Shown here piece after piece: positions 1 through 8,083 of a stretch of 13,364 bases of DNA (positions are counted from its first letter, which is position 1; the number at the start of each line of letters is the position of its first letter). The stretch is from positions 1 through 13,364 of the forward strand of contig JALUSH010000084.1 in the NCBI GenBank assembly GCA_027016675.1, written 5' to 3'. The notes beneath the pieces were generated by a model. That model was not told the DNA's origin. It did no database searches and saw only the letters and a program-made list of their open reading frames with translations. This stretch comes from Thermodesulfovibrio sp. (lineage in GTDB: Bacteria > Nitrospirota > Thermodesulfovibrionia > Thermodesulfovibrionales > JdFR-85). A program made the position numbers and the translations under genes.

Positions 1-10
1 CTTATTAGTA

Positions 11-1819
11 ATGGCCGCAAAATTGGGACAACTACTTTTAGCTGCTAATTTAGTTACTGAAGCTCAGTTAAAAGAGGCCCTTAACCTTCAGAAAAAGGAG
101 GGGGGAAGGCTTGGGTCGAAGCTGGTAAAATTAGGATATCTTACAGAGGAGAAGCTCGTCTCCTTTTTGAGTAAACAGTATGGGGTTCCAGCTATCAACC
201 TTTCTGATTATGATATCGACCCATCTGTAATAAAGTTGATCCCGGCAGATATGGCAAAGAAATACCTTATCATACCTGTGGCAAGGGTGGGAGCTACACT
301 GACGGTTGCCATGGCTGATCCATCCAACATCTTTGCAATAGATGATATCAAGTTCATGACAGGCTACAATGTTGAGGTGGTGGTTGCCAGTGAGTCATCC
401 ATTGTCGAGGCAATTACAAGATACTACAGTGGCAAAGGTGCACTTGTTCAGCAACAGCAGCAACAAGAGGGGTCTACAATAATCCAGCCCAAGGATTTCA
501 CTCTTGCTGATTTAGAGGATGAAGAGGATGAAGATTTTGATGCCCCTGAACCAACAGTAGATGTAAATGAGTTTGACAAGCTGGTGGGTACGGCACTGGA
601 TACAATCGAGACTGTGGAGGACTCTGAAGATGAAGAGATAATAAGGGAGGTAGAGGCTCCAATAGTAAAGCTTGTAAACGGCATCCTGATTAATGCCATT
701 AAAGAGGGTGCCAGTGATATTCATATTGAGCCCTATGAAAGGGTATTAAGGGTCAGATACAGGATTGATGGTGTGCTTTACGACAGAATGAATCTGCCAA
801 TAAAGATCAAAAACGCCATTACCTCAAGGGTAAAGATAATGTCAAAACTTGATATTGCTGAAAGACGCCTTCCCCAGGATGGAAGGATAAAACTAAAGCT
901 TGGCAAAAAGAGAGAGATCGACTTTCGTGTCTCCACACTACCCTGTCTCTTTGGTGAAAAGACTGTTCTGAGAATACTGGACAAGTCCAATCTGCAGGTA
1001 GACATGACCAAGCTTGGTTTTGAGGATGACCAGCTTAAGGACTTTATGGAGGCAATTGAGAAACCCTATGGGATGGTCCTCGTCACTGGTCCGACCGGTT
1101 CTGGTAAGACAACCACACTCTATTCAGCCCTTAACCACCTTAACAAACCTGGAATAAATATCATGACCGCGGAAGACCCTGTGGAATATAACTTTCATGG
1201 TATCAACCAGGTTCAGACCAAAGAGGAAATAGGGCTTACCTTCGCAGCTGCCCTTAGATCATTCCTCAGGCAGGACCCTGATATCATAATGGTTGGCGAG
1301 ATACGTGACTTTGAAACAGCTGAAATAGCAGTGAAGGCTGCCTTAACAGGTCATCTTGTCCTGAGTACTTTGCACACAAATGATGCACCAAGTACGATCA
1401 CTAGGCTTCTCAATATGGGGATTGAGCCGTTCCTTGTCTCATCCTCTGTGATTCTTGTTCTTGCCCAGAGACTCGCTCGGCGTATATGTACTAATTGTAA
1501 AACAGAAGATCCCTATACTGAACAGGCTCTTATAAATGTTGGTTTTACTGAAGAGGAGGCCAGGACAGTGAAATGTTACAAAGGCAAGGGATGCCCTGTA
1601 TGTAACAACTCAGGATACAAAGGACGGGTTGCATTATATGAGGTGATGCCTATAAAGGAAGAGATAAAGGAACTGATTCTTGAGGGTGCTTCGGCACAGG
1701 AGATCAAGAGGGCCTCAATGAGGCTTGGTATGAAGACCCTCAGAAGAAGTGGGTTAAACAAGGTCAAGGAAGGGGTTACAAGTATAGAAGAGGTGCTAAG
1801 GGTTTCCTTTGGAGACTGA
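11..1819 (+). CDS. pilB: Type IV pilus assembly (extension) ATPase PilB, with c-di-GMP-binding MshEN domain
   Basis: Cytoplasmic hexameric ATPase that powers pilin polymerisation through the PilC platform. The 602 residues show, in order: an MshEN domain with two 24-residue RLG...Q-type motifs (residues 4-27 and 33-56, five-residue spacer), the known c-di-GMP-binding pattern, the first with KLG instead of RLG; a linker with six glutamines (147-152) and a very acidic stretch (about 167-220); and the secretion ATPase core with Walker A GPTGSGKTT at 360-368 and Walker B-type VGEIRD around E430. A zinc motif C493xxC496 and C528xxC531 separates PilB/GspE from PilT. The ATG at 11 is chosen because the MshEN motif begins at residue 4, as in relatives. 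No Shine-Dalgarno is visible in the ten bases before it and no in-frame stop is seen, so a slight upstream extension cannot be excluded. First gene of the pil cluster in this window. Confidence 0.95.
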   Translation: MAAKLGQLLLAANLVTEAQLKEALNLQKKEGGRLGSKLVKLGYLTEEKLVSFLSKQYGVPAINLSDYDIDPSVIKLIPADMAKKYLIIPVARVGATLTVAMADPSNIFAIDDIKFMTGYNVEVVVASESSIVEAITRYYSGKGALVQQQQQQEGSTIIQPKDFTLADLEDEEDEDFDAPEPTVDVNEFDKLVGTALDTIETVEDSEDEEIIREVEAPIVKLVNGILINAIKEGASDIHIEPYERVLRVRYRIDGVLYDRMNLPIKIKNAITSRVKIMSKLDIAERRLPQDGRIKLKLGKKREIDFRVSTLPCLFGEKTVLRILDKSNLQVDMTKLGFEDDQLKDFMEAIEKPYGMVLVTGPTGSGKTTTLYSALNHLNKPGINIMTAEDPVEYNFHGINQVQTKEEIGLTFAAALRSFLRQDPDIIMVGEIRDFETAEIAVKAALTGHLVLSTLHTNDAPSTITRLLNMGIEPFLVSSSVILVLAQRLARRICTNCKTEDPYTEQALINVGFTEEEARTVKCYKGKGCPVCNNSGYKGRVALYEVMPIKEEIKELILEGASAQEIKRASMRLGMKTLRRSGLNKVKEGVTSIEEVLRVSFGD

Positions 1820-1834
1820 AAATAAATTTAGATG

Positions 1835-1861
1835 GTTCGAACAGTTTGAACTGTTCAAACA
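1835..1861. repeat. Triple 9-bp quasi-palindromic array in the pilB-pilT gap
   Basis: Three adjacent 9-base units, GTTCGAACA, GTTTGAACT and GTTCAAACA, fill 27 of the 65 bases between pilB and pilT. GTTCGAAC is a perfect palindrome. Units two and three are reverse complements around T1852. The whole element is also a dyad: 1835-1846 pairs with 1849-1860 with one mismatch. As RNA it could form an 11-bp stem with a 4-base loop, but no U-tract follows, so it does not look like an intrinsic terminator. It lies just upstream of the pilT ribosome binding site (AGGGG at 1873-1877). Likely roles, both inferred, are an operator for a dimeric regulator or an mRNA hairpin that sets pilT expression relative to pilB. 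Confidence 0.75.
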
Positions 1862-1884
1862 GCTTAATATAAAGGGGATAAGAT

Positions 1885-3006
1885 ATGGCAACACTCTATG
1901 ATTTTCTTAAGATGATGATTGAAAAAGGTGCTTCTGACCTGCATATTACCACAGGAAGCCCACCACGGCTGAGAATTGATGGTAAGCTTGTAGAGATAGA
2001 CCATCCCCCTTTGACACCTACTGATACAAAGACACTCTGTTACAGCATTCTCACGGATGCACAGAAACACCGTTTTGAAGAGAATAATGAGCTTGACCTG
2101 TCCTTTGGAGTTAAAGGCCTGAGCAGGTTCAGGGCAAACATTTTTATGCAAAGAGGAGCTGTTGCAGGTGCCTTCAGAACAATACCCTTCAGTATAAGGA
2201 CATTCAGGGAACTCGGATTACCAGAGATTATCAATGAGCTTGTAAAAAAGCCTCGAGGTCTCATACTTGTTACAGGACCAACAGGTTCTGGCAAAACCAC
2301 CACTCTGGCTGCAATGATAGACAGGATAAATTCTGAGCGTTATGAACATATTATAACAATAGAAGACCCCATTGAATATCTTCATCCCCATAAGAGATGT
2401 CTCGTGAATCAGAGAGAGGTTACAGCTGATACAGCCTCCTTCCAGGATGCCCTGAGATATATCCTGAGGCAGGACCCCGATGTGGTATTGATCGGTGAGA
2501 TGAGGGATCTTGAAACCATTGAGGCTGCTCTCAGGGTATCGGAAACAGGACACCTCACACTGGCAACACTACATACAAACTCTGCTATCCAGACGATTAA
2601 CCGTATAATAGACGTGTTTCCTCCTCATCAACAGGATCAGGTGCGTGTACAGCTTTCCTTTGTATTGGAGGGGATTATTGCCCAGCAACTCATACCTCGC
2701 AAGGACGGCAGGGGAAGGGTTCTTGCTGTGGAGATATTGGTTCCAAACCCGGCAATAAGAAACCTTATAAGGGAGGACAAGGTTCATCAGATCTACTCCA
2801 TGATGCAGACAGGCCAGTCACGGTATGGAATGCAGACAATGAATCAGTCATTATATGAGCTATATACAAAAGGAATAATCAGTTATGAGGATGCAATTGG
2901 ACGTTCTTCAGTGCCTGATGAGCTTATTGCCATGATACAAAAGGGAGCTCCATCTCCAGCTGGCATGGGACAGGGAAAACAACAATCCTATGGTATCAGG
3001 AGATAA
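1885..3006 (+). CDS. pilT: Type IV pilus retraction ATPase PilT
   Basis: Hexameric motor ATPase that depolymerises the pilus, giving twitching motility and DNA uptake in relatives. The 373 residues match the usual PilT length. Visible features are the N-terminal PAS-like region starting MATLYDFLKMM, the ASDLHI motif near residue 17, Walker A GPTGSGKTT at 131-139, the Asp-box region IEDPIEYLH, Walker B-type LIGEMRD with E205, the His-box TLATLHTN, and the PilT-specific AIRNLIRE motif at 290-297, which is needed for retraction in studied PilT proteins. It lacks both the MshEN domain and the CxxC pairs of PilB, as expected. The ATG follows an AGGGG ribosome binding site at about 7 bases. It lies 65 bp after pilB, across the palindromic array, and 10 bp before pilC. 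Confidence 0.96.
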   Translation: MATLYDFLKMMIEKGASDLHITTGSPPRLRIDGKLVEIDHPPLTPTDTKTLCYSILTDAQKHRFEENNELDLSFGVKGLSRFRANIFMQRGAVAGAFRTIPFSIRTFRELGLPEIINELVKKPRGLILVTGPTGSGKTTTLAAMIDRINSERYEHIITIEDPIEYLHPHKRCLVNQREVTADTASFQDALRYILRQDPDVVLIGEMRDLETIEAALRVSETGHLTLATLHTNSAIQTINRIIDVFPPHQQDQVRVQLSFVLEGIIAQQLIPRKDGRGRVLAVEILVPNPAIRNLIREDKVHQIYSMMQTGQSRYGMQTMNQSLYELYTKGIISYEDAIGRSSVPDELIAMIQKGAPSPAGMGQGKQQSYGIRR

Positions 3007-3016
3007 CGGAGGGTAA

Positions 3017-4225
3017 ATGGCTACTGTTTTTCAATGGTCGGGAAAGAATGTAAGAGGGATGATAGAGTCAGGGGAGATGGTTGCCTCATCAAAAGAAGAG
3101 GTAATGGAGCACCTCAGAAGAAGGAATATTGTTCCAACTGCTGTTACTGAAAAGAAACGTTCCAGATCCATGACTCTCTTTGGCGGAAAGGTCAAGGAAA
3201 AAGATATAGTTGTATTTACCCGTCAATTTGCTACAATGATTGATGCAGGTCTTCCCCTCGTCCAGGCACTGGAGATACTTTCTACCCAGGTAGAAAACAA
3301 GTACTTTGGTAATATCCTTACACAGATAAAGAACGATGTTGAGGGTGGCTCCACCTTTGCTGATGCCCTGAGAAAACATCCTAAGATCTTCAGTGAACTT
3401 TATGTTAATATGGTTGCTGCTGGTGAGGCCGGTGGTATACTTGATACCATTCTGGCAAGACTTGCTACGTATATTGAAAAGGCAATGAAGTTGAAAAAGA
3501 AGGTTAAGAGTGCCATGGTATATCCCTCTGTGGTCTCTGCTGTTGCAGTGGTGGTTATAGGAATCATTATGGTATTCGTGGTGCCCACCTTTTCAAAGAT
3601 GTACACTGGTGCTGGTATGATTCTTCCGCTTCCCACAAGAATTGTTATAAATATAAGTGATTTTTTGAGCGGAATCGGAGGATTGATAGTTCTTGGTGCG
3701 ATAATAGCCTTTATAGTTTTTATAGTACAACTGAGAAAAACTGATAAGGGCAAGTTTGTTATTGACAAGATTCTTCTCAAGGCACCAGTGTTCGGCAATA
3801 TTATTCTAAAAGCTGCTATTGCCAAATTTACAAGAACCCTTGGTACACTGACAAGCAGTGGGGTTCCTATACTTGATGGTCTGGAGATTACAGCAAAAAC
3901 AGCAGGCAACAAGGTCTTAGAAAAGGCTATATATGAAGTCAGAACAGCTGTGTCTGAGGGTAAGACCATATCTGACCCTCTTATGAAGGCAAAGGTCTTT
4001 CCTCCGATGGTTAATCATATGATTGCTGTTGGTGAGGCAACAGGTGCCCTGGATGCCATGCTTGGCAAGATAGCTGATTTTTATGATGATGAAGTTGATG
4101 CAGCTGTATCTACACTTACATCACTTATTGAGCCCTTCTTGATGGTATTCCTTGGTGGTACAGTCGGTTTTATAATTGTGGCAATGTATCTGCCCATATT
4201 CAAGATGGGTGAGCTTATTAAATAA
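3017..4225 (+). CDS. pilC: Type IV pilus inner-membrane platform protein PilC
   Basis: Polytopic membrane protein of the T2SF/GspF family on which the PilB and PilT motors act. The 402 residues are typical. It contains two homologous cytoplasmic T2SF domains (about 68-190 and 270-395), each with the conserved pattern of a FTRQFATMIDAGLPL-like or FTRTLGTLTSSGVPI-like helix followed by a VAAGEAGG/AVGEATG turn. Membrane segments are visible near 168-190, 218-240 and 370-393. A purine-rich ribosome binding site (GGAGGGT) sits just before the ATG. The gene is 10 bp after pilT and 21 bp before pilS, so it is almost certainly in the same transcript. Do not confuse it with the PilC/PilY1 adhesin of Neisseria. 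Nothing is truncated. Confidence 0.95.
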   Translation: MATVFQWSGKNVRGMIESGEMVASSKEEVMEHLRRRNIVPTAVTEKKRSRSMTLFGGKVKEKDIVVFTRQFATMIDAGLPLVQALEILSTQVENKYFGNILTQIKNDVEGGSTFADALRKHPKIFSELYVNMVAAGEAGGILDTILARLATYIEKAMKLKKKVKSAMVYPSVVSAVAVVVIGIIMVFVVPTFSKMYTGAGMILPLPTRIVINISDFLSGIGGLIVLGAIIAFIVFIVQLRKTDKGKFVIDKILLKAPVFGNIILKAAIAKFTRTLGTLTSSGVPILDGLEITAKTAGNKVLEKAIYEVRTAVSEGKTISDPLMKAKVFPPMVNHMIAVGEATGALDAMLGKIADFYDDEVDAAVSTLTSLIEPFLMVFLGGTVGFIIVAMYLPIFKMGELIK

Positions 4226-4246
4226 CTACGCAGTGATAAATTATGA

Positions 4247-5881
4247 ATGACCAATAGCAATGTCACAAACCACCAGTATACAGAGGTAATAACCAGGAAG
4301 ACAAAGAGTCTTTACATACTAACATCTATCAGGGTTGTTCTATCAACGCTTATTGCAGGCCTTCAGATATTCTTCAATATTGGCATAACCACATCAAAAA
4401 GCCAGGTTCTTGTCTATATATGGATATTAATGGTATTTGTTCTCAGCCTTATCTATATAGGTTTGCTCCGACTAAGATTGATAAAGCAAAGACTTTTAAA
4501 TATATTCATATATTTTCAGTTCCTCATCGATATCATTTTGATAGAGTCATTGATAGTACTGACAGGCGGTATTGAAAGCTGGTTTTCTTTTCTAAATATC
4601 TTATTGACTATAGGAGCTACAATGATCCTTGGAAGACGCGGTGGGATGATCATTGCGACAGCTACTGCCATTCTGTATGGAACTATCATAGATCTGCAGT
4701 TCTACAAGGTGATACCTATTAGCTATAATACATCTTATAAGGTAACAGACTTTTTATACAACATCTTTGTTAATATTACTGGCCTGTTTTTCACGGCATA
4801 CCTGATGGGTTACGTTGTTTCAAGACTGGAGAAGGCATCAGAGTCTCTTCAGAAAAAGGATGTTGATTTACGAGAATTATCGCGATTTCATTCTGAGGTG
4901 ATTGAAAATATTCCAAGTGGGCTCTTTACCACAGATGCTGAAGGAAGGATATATCTATTCAATGCTGCAGCTGAAGTAATAACCGGATTTAAACGCCAGG
5001 ATGTTTCACTTAAGTACATAAACAGGATATTTCCATTTCTGAGCCTTCCCCTTGTTCCAGGCAGACATGAAGGAATGATAACCAATAATAACAATACAAA
5101 ATATATTGGTATGAACATCTCCCTCTATAAGAACTCTGAAGGACATACTGTAGGATACATAGGCACATTTCAGGATGTTACAGCAATAATAAAAATGGAA
5201 GAAGAGATCAAGAGGAAAGAAAAACTTGCGGCCATTGGACAACTATCTGCAAGCATAGCCCATGAATTAAGAAATCCACTGGCATCAATTAAGAGTTCCT
5301 TTGAGATGTTGAAGGAAGGGAGCCTGCCTGCTGAGACAATGAACCGTCTCATGGAGATAGCCATTAATGAGATGGAACGACTAAACAAAATTGTTGCAGA
5401 TTTTTTAACTTATTCCAATCCCAAACCTGCTGAGTTTGCGCGATTCAATCTGAGCAATATTATAAATGAACTGATAGATATGCATAAAACAATACAGGAA
5501 GATATAACCTTTCATAAGGATGTTCAGGAAAATATAAATATAATAGCTGATGAACAGAAGATCAGACAGTTGCTCTGGAATCTCCTGTTGAATGCCATAG
5601 AGGCTGTTTCTGAAAAGGAGGGACATATCCATGTCAGCCTTAAAAGGGCTGACCACAGTATTGAAATCAGGATAAAAGATAACGGTACAGGCATAAAAAA
5701 GGAAGAAATCGATAAAATATTTTATCCCTTTTATAGTACAAAAGATAAGGGTACAGGGCTTGGCCTTGCGATTGCATATAGAATAGTTGAAGAACATAAA
5801 GGTAAAATAGAGGTTGTATCTGAAGAAGGACAGGGAACAGAATTTATAATAACAATACCAGTTGATGCAAGGAAAACATAA
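4247..5881 (+). CDS. pilS: Membrane sensor histidine kinase PilS of the PilS-PilR two-component system
   Basis: Kinase that phosphorylates PilR to control pilin transcription; in Pseudomonas it senses pilin level in the membrane. The 544 residues have six hydrophobic segments (about 24-46, 53-76, 85-106, 112-127, 133-150 and 168-190), a coiled linker, a PAS domain (about 212-315), a dimerisation domain with phospho-acceptor His339 in the H-box AHELRNPL, and an HATPase_c domain with N-box N445/N449, G1 box DNGTG at 478-482 and G2 box GTGLGL at 502-507. It appears catalytically complete. The start at 4247 has no good Shine-Dalgarno. An overlapping out-of-frame ATG at 4243 encodes only MNDQ before a stop. 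It is 5 bp from pilR. The name rests on architecture and on its place between pilC and pilR. Confidence 0.9.
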   Translation: MTNSNVTNHQYTEVITRKTKSLYILTSIRVVLSTLIAGLQIFFNIGITTSKSQVLVYIWILMVFVLSLIYIGLLRLRLIKQRLLNIFIYFQFLIDIILIESLIVLTGGIESWFSFLNILLTIGATMILGRRGGMIIATATAILYGTIIDLQFYKVIPISYNTSYKVTDFLYNIFVNITGLFFTAYLMGYVVSRLEKASESLQKKDVDLRELSRFHSEVIENIPSGLFTTDAEGRIYLFNAAAEVITGFKRQDVSLKYINRIFPFLSLPLVPGRHEGMITNNNNTKYIGMNISLYKNSEGHTVGYIGTFQDVTAIIKMEEEIKRKEKLAAIGQLSASIAHELRNPLASIKSSFEMLKEGSLPAETMNRLMEIAINEMERLNKIVADFLTYSNPKPAEFARFNLSNIINELIDMHKTIQEDITFHKDVQENINIIADEQKIRQLLWNLLLNAIEAVSEKEGHIHVSLKRADHSIEIRIKDNGTGIKKEEIDKIFYPFYSTKDKGTGLGLAIAYRIVEEHKGKIEVVSEEGQGTEFIITIPVDARKT

Positions 5882-5886
5882 TAAGT

Positions 5887-7260
5887 ATGGAAAAGATACT
5901 TGTAGTTGATGATGAAAAGAGTATGAACGAGGTGTTAAGGATCCTTCTTGAGGCAGAAGGATTTAATGTAACCTCTGCCTTTTCAGGTAAGGAGGCAATA
6001 AATCTTCTAAATGCTCATCACTTTGATCTTATTATTACAGATATAAAGATGCCAGGGGCAGATGGGTTTGATGTATTAAAGGCTGCAAAAGAAACAGACC
6101 CTGAAACGATTGTTGTCATGATAACAGCCTTTGGGACAAACGAGGATGCCATAGAGGCCATGAAACAGGGCGCATACGATTATATAAACAAACCATTCAA
6201 GAATGATGAGATCAGGATCGTTATAAACAGGGCACTTGAGAAAAAACGTCTCAGGAAAGAGATAGAGATACTGAGGGAGCAGATCAGGACATCCTACAGG
6301 CTTGAAAATATTATAGGCAAAAGCCCTAACATGCAGGCCCTTCTACATTCCATACCCAAGATAGCCCAGAACAATTCCAATGTGTTGATAACAGGTGAGA
6401 GTGGCTCGGGCAAGGAACTGGTAGCACGGGCAATACACAATCTCAGCCCCCGTGCAAAGAAAAGATTTGTAGCTATAAATTGTGCTACCCTTCCAGAGGG
6501 ACTGCTGGAAAGTGAACTGTTTGGTTACATGAAAGGTGCCTTTACAGGGGCATCCACCAACAAGGAAGGGCTCTTTGAGGTTGCCAATGAAGGAAGCATC
6601 TTGCTTGACGAGATTGCTGAGATGCCAATTACACTGCAGGCAAAACTTCTTAGAGTGATAGAGACAGGGACTTTCAGAAGACTGGGAAGCACTTCTGATA
6701 TAACAGTGGATGTCAGGATAATCGCTGCAACAAACAGGAATTTGAAGGCAGAGATAGAAAAGGGTAATTTTCGTGAAGACCTCTTCTACCGTTTAAATGT
6801 TATCCCTGTGCATATCCCACCTCTGAGGGAGAGGAAGGAAGACATCCCCCTGCTTATAGAGCATTTCCTGAGAAAAAACAAGGCCGAGAGGGTGAGGTTT
6901 TCTCCAGAGGCTATGAAGATGATGATCAATTATGAATGGAAGGGAAATGTGAGGGAGCTGGAGAATGTCATTGAACGGATAGTCCTTTTGCTGGAAAGAG
7001 AGATAATTCTTCCTGAGGATATCCCCCCTGAGGTAAGAGATTACAGGCATTTTCCTCAGGGTCTTCCTGAGTTGACCCACCAGGGTGTAGACCTTGATGC
7101 AATCCTTGAGTCTATTGAAAAAAATTATCTGAGAAGGGCGCTGGAACTTACATCCGGTGTTAAAACAGATGCTGCCAGGTTATTGAACATAAGCTTCAGA
7201 TCCCTGAGACACAGGCTTTCGAAATATTCAATTGATGAAAATAGCAATGAATTGAGTTAA
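5887..7260 (+). CDS. pilR: Sigma-54-dependent response regulator PilR (NtrC family)
   Basis: DNA-binding activator that, once phosphorylated, opens sigma-54 promoters such as that of pilA. The 457 residues contain a receiver domain (1-120) with acidic pocket D8/D9 and phospho-acceptor D52; an AAA+ domain with Walker A GESGSGKE at 170-177, the sigma-54-contacting loop GAFTGA at 217-222 and Walker B D241/E242; and a C-terminal Fis-type helix-turn-helix (about 425-450). All key residues are present. It follows pilS by 5 bp without a strong ribosome binding site, suggesting translational coupling. Its TAA overlaps the end of fdhD on the other strand. No pilA and no convincing -24/-12 promoter is seen in the window, so its targets lie elsewhere. 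Other NtrC-family regulators share this architecture; the operon position supports PilR. Confidence 0.92.
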   Translation: MEKILVVDDEKSMNEVLRILLEAEGFNVTSAFSGKEAINLLNAHHFDLIITDIKMPGADGFDVLKAAKETDPETIVVMITAFGTNEDAIEAMKQGAYDYINKPFKNDEIRIVINRALEKKRLRKEIEILREQIRTSYRLENIIGKSPNMQALLHSIPKIAQNNSNVLITGESGSGKELVARAIHNLSPRAKKRFVAINCATLPEGLLESELFGYMKGAFTGASTNKEGLFEVANEGSILLDEIAEMPITLQAKLLRVIETGTFRRLGSTSDITVDVRIIAATNRNLKAEIEKGNFREDLFYRLNVIPVHIPPLRERKEDIPLLIEHFLRKNKAERVRFSPEAMKMMINYEWKGNVRELENVIERIVLLLEREIILPEDIPPEVRDYRHFPQGLPELTHQGVDLDAILESIEKNYLRRALELTSGVKTDAARLLNISFRSLRHRLSKYSIDENSNELS

Positions 7261-8018
7261 AAAAGTATCCTCTCTGGCCCACTGTATATATTGAATCGTG
7301 TGCCTCTCATAAAACCTATCATTGTAATTCCTCGTTTAAGAGCCAGCTTAACCGCCCTTTCGGTAGGGGCTGTCCTGCTTGCAACTATTGGTATTGCCCA
7401 TCTTGAACATTTTGATGCCATCTCAGAGGATAGTCTGCCACTTACAAGCATGATCTTGTCATCAAGGCCTATGTTTTCAAGTATGCAATAACCGATTGCC
7501 TTATCCACAGCATTATGTCTGCCAATGTCTTCAGCAAGCACTATTATCTCTTTACCATCCGATACAGCAGCACTATGAATACATCCTGTCTGATTATACA
7601 GGCTTGATGCCTTCTGGAATTTTGTGAATAGATTCCGTAATTGGTTCTTTGATATGTGAAGGTCTTTTCTGACCTCTATCCTGGCCTCAGAATGTTCAAA
7701 GGTTACACCTCCCACACAGCCAGAGGTGATGGTGCTGCCTTCAAGTGATACCTCACCCTCTGCCGGGATATCAACAACAATCTCCTCTCCGTACTCTATA
7801 GACATGCGTTCAGCACAGAAACTGCCCTTGATCAGCCCTTCTGTCATAAAGAATCCTACAACGAGTTCTCTTATCATGACAGGAGAACAGAATAGTTTTA
7901 TAACATCCACACCATTGACCTTTATCCTCAGACGCTTTTCTGATGCTACAATATCGTCAAACTCTTCAATACCATTATCAGAAACCTTTATTATTTTCAA
8001 AGGAACAGTTGCTTTCAT
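7257..8018 (-). CDS. fdhD: Formate dehydrogenase accessory sulfurtransferase FdhD
   Basis: FdhD passes sulfur from a cysteine desulfurase to the molybdenum/tungsten bis-MGD cofactor and so activates formate dehydrogenase in the cytoplasm. The 253 residues show family hallmarks: VIKLFCSPVMIRELVVGF near 39-56, the loop TSGCVGG with Cys101, EDIGRHNAVDKAIG in the middle, LVSGRLSSEM, and the C-terminal ASRTAPTERAV and GFMRGTRFNIYS stretches. Only one cysteine occupies the catalytic loop, where E. coli FdhD has a CxxC. Many homologues also have one, so this is not a defect. The start is forced: an in-frame stop lies three codons upstream and the ATG is the first start codon, although no clear Shine-Dalgarno precedes it. 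It lies 65 bp after the diguanylate cyclase. No formate dehydrogenase subunit is in the window. Confidence 0.95.
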   Translation of the reverse strand: MKATVPLKIIKVSDNGIEEFDDIVASEKRLRIKVNGVDVIKLFCSPVMIRELVVGFFMTEGLIKGSFCAERMSIEYGEEIVVDIPAEGEVSLEGSTITSGCVGGVTFEHSEARIEVRKDLHISKNQLRNLFTKFQKASSLYNQTGCIHSAAVSDGKEIIVLAEDIGRHNAVDKAIGYCILENIGLDDKIMLVSGRLSSEMASKCSRWAIPIVASRTAPTERAVKLALKRGITMIGFMRGTRFNIYSGPERILF

Positions 8019-8083
8019 GGTTTTCTATGCCCAGGTCCAGTAATATAGAGAACTTGACTATTCCATACCACTCTTCTGTTCTC

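Noticed and set aside
448..699. - strand frame opposite the acidic linker of pilB giving a serine-rich 83-residue protein
   Set aside because: The serines and cysteines are the mirror image of the GAA/GAT and CAG/CAA codons of pilB; there is no ribosome binding site and no family likeness.
1835..1870. Intrinsic terminator after pilB
   Set aside because: The dyad can form a stem, but it is not GC-rich and the following bases are AGCTTAATAT, not a U-tract; pilT follows in the same direction.
3400..3969. 189-residue - strand frame inside pilC
   Set aside because: Fully antisense to the conserved T2SF domains of pilC; its hydrophobic look comes from the membrane-protein codons on the other strand.
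7245..7290. Bidirectional terminator at the pilR-fdhD junction
   Set aside because: The only inverted repeat, TCAATT/AATTGA, is short, AT-rich and has a 16-base loop; the run of A/T after the stops lacks a GC stem.
7716..7722. Loss of FdhD activity because only one cysteine lies in the catalytic loop
   Set aside because: The single-Cys GCVGG form is common among FdhD proteins and all other conserved stretches are intact.
8019..8083. Promoter or terminator between the diguanylate cyclase and fdhD
   Set aside because: A GAGAAC/GTTCTC pairing exists but has a 24-base loop and no U-tract, and only weak -10-like bases are present; nothing firm can be called in these 65 bases.
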